Shown one piece after another: positions 16,974-25,638 of a stretch of 25,740 bases of DNA; position 1 is the first letter of the stretch, and each line of letters opens with the position of its first letter. The translations under genes were made by a program, and so were the position numbers. Location: contig JAUHXN010000008.1 of NCBI GenBank assembly GCA_030426865.1, forward strand, positions 1 through 25,740, read 5' to 3'. This DNA is from a bacterium. GTDB lineage: Bacteria > Bacteroidota > Ignavibacteria > Kapaibacteriales > UBA2268. The notes below the pieces were generated by a model. That model had not been told where the DNA came from. It did not search any database and saw nothing but the letters and a program-made list of their open reading frames with translations.

Positions 16974-17864
16974 CTATTTCTGTATGGCTATTTTCTTAGT
17001 AAATATTTCATTTGGGGTGGTTAATACTATATAATAAACACCAGAAGGAATATCTGAAACACTTTTAGTAGTGCTGAATAATCCAGACTCAGTCGATAAA
17101 TCATTATAACTAGCTACAACTTCTCCTTTGGTATCCACAATTTCCATTTTATTATTACCAGATTCACGAAGTTGATAGTCAATATTTATAGTTGTCATAG
17201 CTGGATTCGGAAACGTATTCGTTATTCCTGCTTCTACTGAACGATATATAAGTCTATATACACCATCAACCTCACAAACTCCCTTGAGTTGGAAAAAGCC
17301 ATTATTAGTAACTGTTACAATATTCTCTGTCCATTGGAAATCTTCTATAACTAGGTCTGTTGAAAGTACAGCTCCCAGCTTGGTTTTGAACCTTAGATTA
17401 TAAAGCACACCGGTAGAATCAGAAAACTCACCTGATATTCTAATACTACAATCTTCATTCAAACCACAATCAGGCATACCATCGATAGGATACAAAATAG
17501 TAGAATTAAATCTAATAGTAGCAGTCCACTTATGGGTAGCCCCAGCAAATTGTCTAGAATTAACTAACATTAGCGGTACATCTATATCAATGCCCGTTTC
17601 AGATTCCACTTTAGGTAAAGTTACTACAGCAGTTGCCACAGTATCATTTATACCTCTATCAATAGAATACCAAAAACCTAAACTTTTAGTATTGTTTCCG
17701 TCACTAGTTATCCCGATGAAACTTTGACCAATTGTTGATCTTATTATATGATTTCCATCAGTAGTTTTATTACCACCAGAGCTAAGAACACCTTTCTCTA
17801 ATCTTGTTTGAGAAATTAGATTAGTGAAGCTAACAAGTAATATTATAAATATAATTTTTTTCAT
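16974..17864 (-). CDS. T9SS-exported protein with cohesin-like domain
   Basis: The protein has 296 residues with a signal peptide (1-19). Residues 22-67 contain GVLSSGGNKTTDGNH, TIGQSFIG and SLGFWYS, a conserved N-terminal module of many exported Bacteroidota proteins. Residues 75-200 resemble a cohesin-like beta sandwich (TLPKVESETGIDIDVPLML, ATHKWTATIRFN) with Cys133, Cys139 and Cys197. Residues 212-296 form a T9SS sorting domain: FPNPAMTTINIDYQL, MEIVDTKGE, IPSGVYYIVL and terminal KKIAIQK. I chose ATG at 17864, giving a 4-nt gap after the upstream stop and a clean signal peptide. The in-frame ATG at 17897 would add 11 non-signal residues inside the upstream gene. It sits between the fibre-like protein and the OmpA protein, so a surface partner role is likely. 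The function is not known. Confidence 0.8.
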   Translation of the reverse strand: MKKIIFIILLVSFTNLISQTRLEKGVLSSGGNKTTDGNHIIRSTIGQSFIGITSDGNNTKSLGFWYSIDRGINDTVATAVVTLPKVESETGIDIDVPLMLVNSRQFAGATHKWTATIRFNSTILYPIDGMPDCGLNEDCSIRISGEFSDSTGVLYNLRFKTKLGAVLSTDLVIEDFQWTENIVTVTNNGFFQLKGVCEVDGVYRLIYRSVEAGITNTFPNPAMTTINIDYQLRESGNNKMEIVDTKGEVVASYNDLSTESGLFSTTKSVSDIPSGVYYIVLTTPNEIFTKKIAIQK

Positions 17865-17868
17865 ATTC

Positions 17869-20800
17869 TTAATCCATGTGGAACCACTGTCCACCATATC
17901 TAATGAAGCTAGCAGCTGATTTGGAATCTAGAGTCCAGTTAGAGGCTCCACCAACCGTAATTGTACCACCAGAGTTATTAATCACTGTTACCATTGTTCC
18001 ATTCTCTGCACTAGGCAACCCAACTGTTCCACCAGGGTCAGAATTATATACAATCACTGATCTACCTCTAGATGGACTAGTAGAAGTTGTAACTTCTGAT
18101 GATCCAAAAACTAACACTCCATAATCAGATGATGCAGCACTACCTATTTTTATTCCGTTATCGCTATCATTAGTAGATGCAATATACAATTTTGTTCCCG
18201 AAGCTGCAGTTTTTCCTATCCCAACAGTACCATTAAAAGTCTTGTTTCCACCAAATGTTTGATTAGAAGTAGTTACTGCACCGGCTTGTGAATCAGATGC
18301 ATCCTGAACAGTTAGTGGGTCTGATGAAGAACCAGTACCAGTAATAGGGGCTGAAACGGAGACTGAGTTACCACTATTAAAAGTTGCCCAATCTTCTTTA
18401 CTCAAATAACCATCCGTAGTTGATGTAGCTTTTGGTAAAGTTAAAGTCATATTAGCTGCACCTACTAGTCGGTCTGTACCATTCGAAACTGTAATAGGCC
18501 CATTTATTAAAACATCACCTGTTGAGATATCAATTGGATGAGCAGCAGAACCATTTCCTTTTAAAGGAGGATCTACAAATACACTATCTAATTTTTTATT
18601 AAACTTAAGATAATCAGTCGAGCTTATATACCCATCTTGTGTACCACTAGCCTGCCTTACATCTATAGGGTTGGAAGTCGAACCATCGCCAAAGACTGGG
18701 TCACTTGTAGAAATTGCTCCAACTGTTGCATTGTAGAATGTATTCCAATCACTTGAACTTAGATAACCATCTGTAGTACTACTAGCTTGTGTTATACCCA
18801 ATGGCGTACTACTAGTACCATCACCTGTTAAAGGACCAGTTTTAGTTACAGTTGATAATTTATTATTGAAAATAGTCCAATCCGTAGAACTCAAATACCC
18901 ACTAGTAGAAGCGCTTGATTGAGAAATAGATATATTAACATTAGAAGCACTTACTACACTCCCATTTCCATTTGAAACAGAAATTACCCCATCTCCGTTC
19001 AAATTAGATGTTCTAACAGAGAGAGCATTACCAGAAGTACCGTTCCCATTCAAAGAAGCATCCGATACTACGTTTGATAATTTATTACTAAAAGTATTAA
19101 AATCTGAACTATGAAGGTAACCACTTACACTCGTAGAAGCTCTTGCCACTTTTACTGGATCTGAAGTCGTACCATCACCTGTAATCGGTGCAGTTGTAGC
19201 AACAGATGAACTATTATTATTAAAAGTATTCCAATCACTAGCAGATAAATAACCATCTGTAGTAGAGGAAGCTTTCGGTAACCCAAGTGGAGAACCACTA
19301 GTACCATCACCTGTTAAGGGAGCAGATTTTACTACTGATGATAATTTAGCATTAAAATCGCTCCAATCAGATGAAGCTAAATATCCATTAGTAAAGCTAT
19401 TTGCCTTTGATATAGTCAGAGGTTGCGAACTAGTACCACTACCGCTTAGTGGAGCTGAGGAAGTAACTGTCGTTAATTTATTATTGAAAGTAATCCAATC
19501 TGAAGCTACTAAATAACCATTGGAAGAACCCGACGCTTGAGCTAAAGATAAAGGATTTGAAGAAGTACCATTTCCAGAAATTGGTGCATTCGCAGTAACA
19601 ATATTTAGTTTCCCATTAAATGTACTCCAATCTGAACTTAATAAATATCCATTTGTTGATGCGTCTGCCCTTGGCATTCTTACTCTGTCAGATGAGGTTC
19701 CAGTACCTAGTAGGGGTGATTGTACCCAAGTTGTTGAAGTATTATTAAACTTTGCCCAATCCGTTGCTTTAATATAACCATCTCTTGATGCGTTCGCACT
19801 CTGCATAAATAATGGGCTCGATGAGGTACCATCACCTAGCAGAGGTGAAGTTGCTGAAACAGTACTTAGCTTATTGTTGAATGTAGTCCAATCCGAAGAA
19901 CCTAAAAAACCATCTGTAGAAGCACTTGCTTGATCCATAGTTATTGGATCTCCAGAAGTTCCATTACCACTAATTGGAGAACTACTAGAAACATTTGAAA
20001 GCTTATTATTAAAATTAGTCCAATCTGAGGAAGCAAGATATCCATTCGTTGAAGCACTTGATTGACTCATAGTGATAGGATTCCCGCTAGTACCATTGCC
20101 ACTAATTGGAGCTGTACTTGATATACTTGATATTTTATTATTGAATGTATTCCAATCACTTGAACTTAGATAACCATCTGTTGAAGTATTTGCTTGAGCA
20201 ATTACAACGGGTGAGCCGCTAGTACCGTCACCTGATAAAGGAGTACTTACAGCCGTTGTAGCTGAGTTATTAAACTTTGACCAATCTGATGAACTTAAGT
20301 ATCCACTTGTAGAGGCATTTGCTTGAGGTATACTCAAACTCAAATCTGAACTACCTAGTACTTTATTATTACCATTAGAAACTACAATGACACCACCACT
20401 AACTACATTAGCTGAAGTGACACTTAAGGGATTTCCACTTGTTCCATCTCCACTAATAGTAGCGTCATTGGTTACCGTTGATAGTTTATTGTTAAATGTA
20501 TTCCAATCGCTTGAACTTAGATAACCATCAGTAGATGTATTAGATTGTGCCAATGTTAATGGATTTCCACTTGTTCCATCTCCACTAATTGGAGCAGAAC
20601 TTGTTACATTTGATATTTTATTATTAAATGTATTCCAATCGCTTGAACTTAGATAGCCATCAGTAGATGTACTAGATTGTGCTAAGTTTATAGGATTTCC
20701 AAGAGTACCATCTCCTGTTAACGGTGCACTTACTTCAGTAGTCGCTGTACTATTGAATTTTGTCCAATCTGCTGAACTCAAATAACCATTTGTAGTCGCA

Positions 20801-22773
20801 GTAGCTTGAGGTATGCTAATATTCATATCAGTATTACCTAATACTTTATTAGCACCATTTGTAACAACAATTACTCCATTACTTAATACATTTGATGAAT
20901 TTACACTAAGTGGATTTCCAGTAGTTCCATCTCCATTTATACTTGCGTCATTAGCAACACTTGTCAATTTACTATTGAATGTATTCCAATCTGTAGAGCT
21001 TAGATAACCGTTGTTACTTGCATTTGCCTGAGCCATCGTAATAGGAGAACTAGAAGTACCATCTCCTGTTATTGGTGCATTAGCAACAGTTGTACCAGCA
21101 GCATCAAATCTTACCCAATCAGAAGAACTTAAGTAACCATTTGAGCTAGCACTTGCTTGTTCCATTGTAAGCGGTGAGCTAGACGTACCGTCTCCTGTTA
21201 TAGGAGTTGAACTTGTTACACTTGTTAATTTATTATTAAAAGTATTCCAATCAGTAGATGTCAAATAACCATTGTTACTTGTGTTGGCTTGTTCAATATC
21301 TAAAGGATTACCTGTAGTACCATCACCTGTTATTGGGCTATTAACATTAATATTATCTAATTTCCCATCAAAATATTGCCAATCTTCCATAGTTAAATAA
21401 CCATCTTGTGAAGAGCTAGCAGAATTCATACTCAATGGATCTGAATTTATCCCTTTACCACTCAATGGTGGGTTTGCTTGTACTTGCGATAGCTTTGAAT
21501 TGAATATATTGAAATCAGAAGCAGATAAATATCCGTCTGAAGTAACAGTTGATTGCCTTATAAGCAAAGGGCTTGCTGTAGTTCCGTCACCCATAAGAGG
21601 TGCACCTGAAACCACACTCGACAATTTGTTACCAAAGAATTTATAATCCTCTGTATCAAGATAACCTGAAACAAAACTTGTTGCTTTAGGTACGTTTATA
21701 ACTACATCACTATTACCTATAATTGTACCTTCTCCGTTGAGAACAGTAACAACCTCGTTTCCTTTTATATCACTAGTTAGTAACGCTAGTGGACTAGCTT
21801 CAGTTCCCTTACCAGAAAGTGGCGTATTAACAGTAATATCACCAGCAGGGTTAACAGTACTAAACTTTATATAATCTTCTTTTGATAAATATCCATCAGA
21901 AGTAGTAGAAGCAGCACTAATAGAGATTGGGTTCGAACTGGTACCATTTCCTTTTATAGGGAAACTAGTTTGGATATCTACACTACCTATCTGGTCATCA
22001 CTTGGCAACCATTGATTTCCATCCCATTTTAAAACTTGTCCATTAGAAGCTCCTTTACTTGATAAAGTAGGGTTTGGATAATCACCATCTAAATCGCCCC
22101 CTGCTGTACCACTGGGAGTATAAGATGTTGGAGCATTCTTCACTTTAGACCAATCCACATCTTTTATTAAATTGTCTGTAATTGAGTTGTCTTTAATATT
22201 AATATCAAAATCAGTTCCATTAGGTTCTATATCTAAATGACCTTTACTAGATTCTATATTTACTGAAATATTAGATTCAGCACTTATTAGTATTCTACCA
22301 TTACTATTGCTTATAGTAATATTATTACCTGCTTCTAAATCAATGTTACCTTCCATGCCGTTCAATGATAATACCGCCCCAGTCGCATTATCAGTTAGCG
22401 ATTGAGAAGTATTGGAGTTAAACGAGTATGGCGCAGCAACTAATGGAATTCGAGGAGACATTTCATTTTCGCCATCTAACTGTATACCTAACCAGTATTG
22501 CGTATTGAATTTTAGGTTCATAGGCGATACCTCACCTAATACTACGTCAAATACACCGCTAGTAGTAGCTATGGATCTTGTTTCAGTCCATACTGGCAAT
22601 CCGCCTATTGACGCGTCATATAGATGGAAACTAACATTATAATTACCATCTAATACAGGCTTTAGACTTTGATTAGTGAGCAATCCCTGGTATGAGATAC
22701 TCTGAGGTATTTGCGAGTATGAGATTAAGCTCATCGCAAATATTAAGACTAAGGTTATTAAATTTTTTTTCAT
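17869..22773 (-). CDS. Giant secreted repeat protein with tail-fibre-like 44-residue repeats
   Basis: The protein has 1634 residues with a signal peptide (1-20). Residues 22-120 form a conserved secreted-protein head (IPQSISYQGLL, NVSFHLYDA, WTETRSI, VVLGEVSPM, SPRIPLVAAPYSF). Residues 225-258 hold GGDLDGDYPNPTL and NGQVLKWDGNQWLP, motifs recurrent in phage tail-fibre-like proteins. Residues 271-1474 are about 24 repeats: 19 of about 44 residues (consensus APISGDGTSGNPL, NGYLSSSDWNTFNNKL) and five of about 73. Residues 1475-1634 are a non-repeat tip ending GGQWFHMD. There is almost no Cys and much Ser, Thr, Asn and Gly, as in trimeric beta fibres. The SD GGAG is 7 nt before ATG. It leads an operon with a T9SS protein and an OmpA protein. 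Likely role: a surface fibre or adhesin. No phage genes are nearby, and no T9SS tail is visible on this protein. Confidence 0.85.
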   Translation of the reverse strand: MKKNLITLVLIFAMSLISYSQIPQSISYQGLLTNQSLKPVLDGNYNVSFHLYDASIGGLPVWTETRSIATTSGVFDVVLGEVSPMNLKFNTQYWLGIQLDGENEMSPRIPLVAAPYSFNSNTSQSLTDNATGAVLSLNGMEGNIDLEAGNNITISNSNGRILISAESNISVNIESSKGHLDIEPNGTDFDINIKDNSITDNLIKDVDWSKVKNAPTSYTPSGTAGGDLDGDYPNPTLSSKGASNGQVLKWDGNQWLPSDDQIGSVDIQTSFPIKGNGTSSNPISISAASTTSDGYLSKEDYIKFSTVNPAGDITVNTPLSGKGTEASPLALLTSDIKGNEVVTVLNGEGTIIGNSDVVINVPKATSFVSGYLDTEDYKFFGNKLSSVVSGAPLMGDGTTASPLLIRQSTVTSDGYLSASDFNIFNSKLSQVQANPPLSGKGINSDPLSMNSASSSQDGYLTMEDWQYFDGKLDNINVNSPITGDGTTGNPLDIEQANTSNNGYLTSTDWNTFNNKLTSVTSSTPITGDGTSSSPLTMEQASASSNGYLSSSDWVRFDAAGTTVANAPITGDGTSSSPITMAQANASNNGYLSSTDWNTFNSKLTSVANDASINGDGTTGNPLSVNSSNVLSNGVIVVTNGANKVLGNTDMNISIPQATATTNGYLSSADWTKFNSTATTEVSAPLTGDGTLGNPINLAQSSTSTDGYLSSSDWNTFNNKISNVTSSAPISGDGTSGNPLTLAQSNTSTDGYLSSSDWNTFNNKLSTVTNDATISGDGTSGNPLSVTSANVVSGGVIVVSNGNNKVLGSSDLSLSIPQANASTSGYLSSSDWSKFNNSATTAVSTPLSGDGTSGSPVVIAQANTSTDGYLSSSDWNTFNNKISSISSTAPISGNGTSGNPITMSQSSASTNGYLASSDWTNFNNKLSNVSSSSPISGNGTSGDPITMDQASASTDGFLGSSDWTTFNNKLSTVSATSPLLGDGTSSSPLFMQSANASRDGYIKATDWAKFNNTSTTWVQSPLLGTGTSSDRVRMPRADASTNGYLLSSDWSTFNGKLNIVTANAPISGNGTSSNPLSLAQASGSSNGYLVASDWITFNNKLTTVTSSAPLSGSGTSSQPLTISKANSFTNGYLASSDWSDFNAKLSSVVKSAPLTGDGTSGSPLGLPKASSTTDGYLSASDWNTFNNNSSSVATTAPITGDGTTSDPVKVARASTSVSGYLHSSDFNTFSNKLSNVVSDASLNGNGTSGNALSVRTSNLNGDGVISVSNGNGSVVSASNVNISISQSSASTSGYLSSTDWTIFNNKLSTVTKTGPLTGDGTSSTPLGITQASSTTDGYLSSSDWNTFYNATVGAISTSDPVFGDGSTSNPIDVRQASGTQDGYISSTDYLKFNKKLDSVFVDPPLKGNGSAAHPIDISTGDVLINGPITVSNGTDRLVGAANMTLTLPKATSTTDGYLSKEDWATFNSGNSVSVSAPITGTGSSSDPLTVQDASDSQAGAVTTSNQTFGGNKTFNGTVGIGKTAASGTKLYIASTNDSDNGIKIGSAASSDYGVLVFGSSEVTTSTSPSRGRSVIVYNSDPGGTVGLPSAENGTMVTVINNSGGTITVGGASNWTLDSKSAASFIRYGGQWFHMD
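18352..21963 (-). repeat. Array of about 24 protein-coding tandem repeats (132-bp and about 219-bp units)
   Basis: Units begin at the APxxGDGT motif. By my count, units 2, 8, 11, 21 and 24 are the long form, which carries an extra NG-xx-VLG-xx-D-x-x-SIP segment; the others are 44 residues (units 1 and 22 deviate slightly). The period is 132 bp, in frame. Most units have diverged at the DNA level while keeping the protein pattern, which indicates selection on the fibre rather than recent satellite expansion. Confidence 0.85.
20429..20692 (-). repeat. Two adjacent near-identical 132-bp copies within the array
   Basis: Copies at 20429-20560 and 20561-20692 differ at about 18 of 132 positions by hand count. 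They share exact blocks of 29 nt at the left end and 32 nt in the middle. They are markedly more alike than other unit pairs, which points to a later duplication by unequal crossover or slippage. Confidence 0.65.
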
Positions 22774-22859
22774 TTTTCACTCCGCCGATGAGAGAATAAT
22801 TAACTTATGATTAAATAATTAAACAAATCTAATTAATTAATTGATAAATGAAAAAATAT

Positions 22860-23696
22860 TTATTTCATTTTGTTTCTGTACTCTATCGGGTTTTCTTTAA
22901 ACCTCCTCTTAAATCGGTTTGAAAATGCAGATCTATCAGTAAAATTTAATTTTCTTGATACCTCAATTGTATTGTGAAATCTTAATAATTTTTTAGATTC
23001 TAATAGTTTAAGTTCTAGTATATAACGATATGGAGAAATTCCAAACATCTTTTTATACATCCTCAGAAAATGAAATTTTGAAGTATATGACATATTTGCT
23101 AACCTATCAATGTCGAGGTTTTCATAATAATTGTTATCAATGAACTCCTTAACCTTCATCAATCTATATGCCAAATCAGTGCTAAGTTGATTATTCTTCA
23201 TCTCTAAGCCATTTAATGAATGTTTTAGGACTTTATTATCATTAGTTAATAAATCTAGAAATGAATTAAAATTAATATTTGTCTGCTTAAGTCTATTTCT
23301 GACCAAATTATTTTTAATTGAAGTAATATTATTCATTAACTCAATATTATCCAATATATTATACTTTCTATTCTCAAAGACAGTGTCTGATATATTGTTT
23401 TCATTATTGTCCTCAAAGAATAAACAAATTCCCTCCGTATTTTTCTTGTCTGCAATTATTTCGAAATTCTGTTCGGGATTCACTAATATGAATTCACCCG
23501 GATTTAATCGCTTTTCATATCCATTAATACGATAGATTTCTAAACCAGAAAGACAGAATTTGAGTGAATGCAACTTAGCCACATCTTGTACTGCAGTGTT
23601 AGAGATATTAGAATAAACTATATGACTATTACTTATCTGTTTATTAGTATAGTACATATCATCTGTTATATATTTTATTTCAATTGTTTCTTTCAT
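22860..23696 (-). CDS. AraC-family transcriptional regulator
   Basis: The protein has 278 residues. An N-terminal cupin-like sensor region (about 35-100, with GYEKRLNPGEFILVNP) is followed by a helical linker and a C-terminal AraC/XylS double helix-turn-helix. HTH1 is at about 193-230 (LDIDRLANMSYTSKFHFLRMYKKMFG, then SPYRYI). HTH2 is at about 242-275 (IEVSRKLNFTDRSAFSNRFKRRF, then NPIEYR). It is a cytosolic DNA-binding activator or repressor with unknown ligand. Its ATG lies inside the end of the PDZ-hydrolase gene (17-nt overlap), so the two are co-transcribed and probably coupled; an internal ATG at 23657 would avoid the overlap but trims the sensor. It ends 86 bp before the fibre operon on the same strand, so it could control the hydrolase, the fibre operon, or both. 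Confidence 0.9.
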   Translation of the reverse strand: MKETIEIKYITDDMYYTNKQISNSHIVYSNISNTAVQDVAKLHSLKFCLSGLEIYRINGYEKRLNPGEFILVNPEQNFEIIADKKNTEGICLFFEDNNENNISDTVFENRKYNILDNIELMNNITSIKNNLVRNRLKQTNINFNSFLDLLTNDNKVLKHSLNGLEMKNNQLSTDLAYRLMKVKEFIDNNYYENLDIDRLANMSYTSKFHFLRMYKKMFGISPYRYILELKLLESKKLLRFHNTIEVSRKLNFTDRSAFSNRFKRRFKENPIEYRNKMK

Positions 23697-25029
23697 ATAC
23701 TTTTTTCAACCAATTATGTATATATAATGGAATCTCATCGTTGTAATTGTCCGCAGCGTATTTGAACATTTGACCCGATTCTGATAATTGAGCAACTTGT
23801 TTTTGGCTTTCAACTTTCATAAAAATATGCTCAGTATTTGGGACCTCTATAAAATCAGCTATATCCTTACCATTATAATAGTCAACTATTTCTTTTATTT
23901 TCTTTGCGCTTTCATTATCAAGTGCTTGTAAATCATATTGCCCATGTAAAGATAGTACTGGGTTACGTACTTCGCTCCAATATTTGACTATATTCGTTGC
24001 ATTCAAATCCACGAAAAAATCACTATTCCGACCGAAAAATTTATTGTCCCCCATATAGTTCAGATGAATTTGGAACAGTCTTCGCGTAGAATCTGAATCT
24101 ATCAAATCTTCAGCATTTTTACCTTTGTAATATATCTGATATAAATAGTCTCTTACCTGATTTTTAACATCATTTCCTTGAACATAATCTCCCCCACTCC
24201 AAAGTGGGTATTGAACGTCAAAAGTCTTAAGTAAATAATCATACCAACTATCGATCCGAATACCATAAACTATAGTAGCTGCAGGCTTCTTCTCAGCAGA
24301 TATAATGGGAGCATGCATACCTCCTAATGAATGACCGAATATAGCAATTTTGTTTTTGTCGATTAACTCAGATTTTAATAATTCATCATACCCCTTAGAA
24401 AATACTTCATTTTCTGTGGTAAATGTTATTTCATCGCATTGTAACTCCCCTCTCGAATCACCCATATTCGGTTTCTCTACTCTATAAACCAAGTAACCTA
24501 AATCTACTAAATCTTCAATAAACCTACGCAAAGGGCTATTTGGGTCCGTGTACTCACAACTCTGACAAGGATAACCCTGAATATAGTATATTGTTGAGAA
24601 TGGACCTTTACCTTCTGGTTTTTCTATTATAGTCCTTATTTTATTACCTTTATAATCAAAACTATTTAATATGTATTCATTTTTTACAACGAAAGGAGTC
24701 GGTAGAAGTTCACCTCTGACTTCTATTTTCTTCCCTTTTCTTAATAACCCTAATTTGGTTTCTTTAGTTTTTTTAGTTTCACCAAGTTGCTTCATTAGTT
24801 CTTGAAATGAATTCGTCTCATTTCCATTAACTGAAATTATTCTATCACCATCAATTACACCCATTCTATCTGCAGAACCATTTGGTATTACTTTCTGAAC
24901 TAATGCTCCGCTTTGTTGAGTTGAATCCGGCGCAAGGTGAACACCTAACATTCCTCTTCTGGGTAATTCCTCAGCTTGAATTGACAAAGATACTAGTAAT
25001 GCTAACGACAAGTAGATAAAGTTTTTCAT
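23680..25029 (-). CDS. Exported PDZ-alpha/beta hydrolase (serine hydrolase)
   Basis: The protein has 449 residues with a signal peptide (1-19). The PDZ domain (about 25-110) has GMLGVHLAP, GSADRMGVIDGDRIISVNG and a final strand KKIEVRGEL. The alpha/beta hydrolase domain (about 120-445) has the nucleophile elbow GHSLGG (Ser234), Asp366 in LHGQYD and His401 in NTEHIF, a complete catalytic triad. CQSC at 155-158 and Cys198 may form disulfides. I chose ATG at 25029 because AGGA lies 6 nt upstream; the ATG at 25035 directly abuts that AGGA. It is a predicted periplasmic or outer-membrane-associated esterase or peptidase, perhaps of the dipeptidyl-peptidase type. The substrate is unknown. It is encoded upstream of, and overlapping, an AraC regulator. 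Confidence 0.85.
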   Translation of the reverse strand: MKNFIYLSLALLVSLSIQAEELPRRGMLGVHLAPDSTQQSGALVQKVIPNGSADRMGVIDGDRIISVNGNETNSFQELMKQLGETKKTKETKLGLLRKGKKIEVRGELLPTPFVVKNEYILNSFDYKGNKIRTIIEKPEGKGPFSTIYYIQGYPCQSCEYTDPNSPLRRFIEDLVDLGYLVYRVEKPNMGDSRGELQCDEITFTTENEVFSKGYDELLKSELIDKNKIAIFGHSLGGMHAPIISAEKKPAATIVYGIRIDSWYDYLLKTFDVQYPLWSGGDYVQGNDVKNQVRDYLYQIYYKGKNAEDLIDSDSTRRLFQIHLNYMGDNKFFGRNSDFFVDLNATNIVKYWSEVRNPVLSLHGQYDLQALDNESAKKIKEIVDYYNGKDIADFIEVPNTEHIFMKVESQKQVAQLSESGQMFKYAADNYNDEIPLYIHNWLKKVYERNN

Positions 25030-25118
25030 AATCATTCCTATTTATTTGGTATATTTGATTATTACTTTTAACTAATATAATTAGTTGCAATTATAAAATT
25101 AATAGCAATAAAAAACAC

Positions 25119-25535
25119 ATGGCGCAAAAAAACTATACGAAAGAAGATTTGACAGTTCACTGGGATTCTTCAGTTTGCATTCATTCGGAGAAATGCTATC
25201 ATGGGCTAAATTCTGTATTCGACCCTAAGGCAAGACCTTGGATTAACGTAGATGGTGCAACAAAAGAAGAAATAATGCAACAAATAGACCAATGTCCATC
25301 GGGAGCATTGAGTTATACTTATAATAAACAAAAGGAAGGAGAAAAAATGTCAGAGCCAACTAAAGTAGAACCTTTACAAAATGGACCCCTAATGGTGTAC
25401 GGGGATATAACTTTGAAAACAATAGATGGAGAAGAAAAAATAGATAGAAAAGCTGTTGCTTTTTGCCGCTGTGGACACTCTGCTAATAAACCATATTGTG
25501 ATGGGCAGCACAAAGCTCATGATTTTAAAGGTTAA
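25119..25535 (+). CDS. Fusion of a divergent ferredoxin-like (Fer4_19) domain and a CDGSH iron-sulfur domain
   Basis: The protein has 138 residues and no signal peptide. Residues 8-67 match the divergent mono-cluster ferredoxin family: VCIHSEKCYHGLNSVF (Cys20, Cys26), RPWINVDGA, and QCPSGALSY (Cys59). Residues 88-135 are a CDGSH (mitoNEET-type) domain with Cys116, Cys118, Cys127 and His131 in CRCGHS and PYCDGQH, which binds a labile [2Fe-2S] cluster by three Cys and one His. The two-domain fusion is a known architecture in Bacteroidota and is expected in redox or iron-sulfur homeostasis in the cytosol; the precise partner is unknown. The start lacks a strong SD. It is divergent from the hydrolase gene (89 bp between starts) and has its own terminator before alaS. 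Confidence 0.92.
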   Translation: MAQKNYTKEDLTVHWDSSVCIHSEKCYHGLNSVFDPKARPWINVDGATKEEIMQQIDQCPSGALSYTYNKQKEGEKMSEPTKVEPLQNGPLMVYGDITLKTIDGEEKIDRKAVAFCRCGHSANKPYCDGQHKAHDFKG

Positions 25536-25558
25536 TATTAAGAATACTAAAAAAAATC

Positions 25559-25583
25559 AAGCGAAGCTAACGAAGTTTCGCTT
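25559..25583 (+). terminator. Intrinsic terminator after the CDGSH gene
   Basis: The 9-nt arms 25559-25567 (AAGCGAAGC) and 25575-25583 (GTTTCGCTT) pair with one G-T wobble around a 7-nt loop. A T run follows to 25588. It lies 24 bp after the stop codon. Confidence 0.85.
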
Positions 25584-25638
25584 TTTTTGTGCCCAATTCG
25601 TTAAATTTGGAATTACTATAACTTAACACTTTGTAAAT

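Noticed and set aside
18352..21963. Tandem repeats as a CRISPR array or non-coding satellite
   Set aside because: The repeats are 132 or about 219 bp, continuously coding in one frame, with protein-level conservation exceeding DNA conservation and no short spacers.
17869..22773. Tail-fibre-like gene as evidence of a prophage
   Set aside because: It has a Sec signal peptide and sits in an operon with T9SS and OmpA proteins; no integrase, capsid, terminase, tail or lysis gene and no att-like repeats are visible in the window.
22774..22859. AT-rich repeats (TTAATTAATTAATT-like) between the AraC and fibre genes as a terminator or origin
   Set aside because: There is no GC-containing stem or T run, only simple AATT repetition; it probably holds the fibre operon promoter but no convincing -35/-10 pair could be picked.
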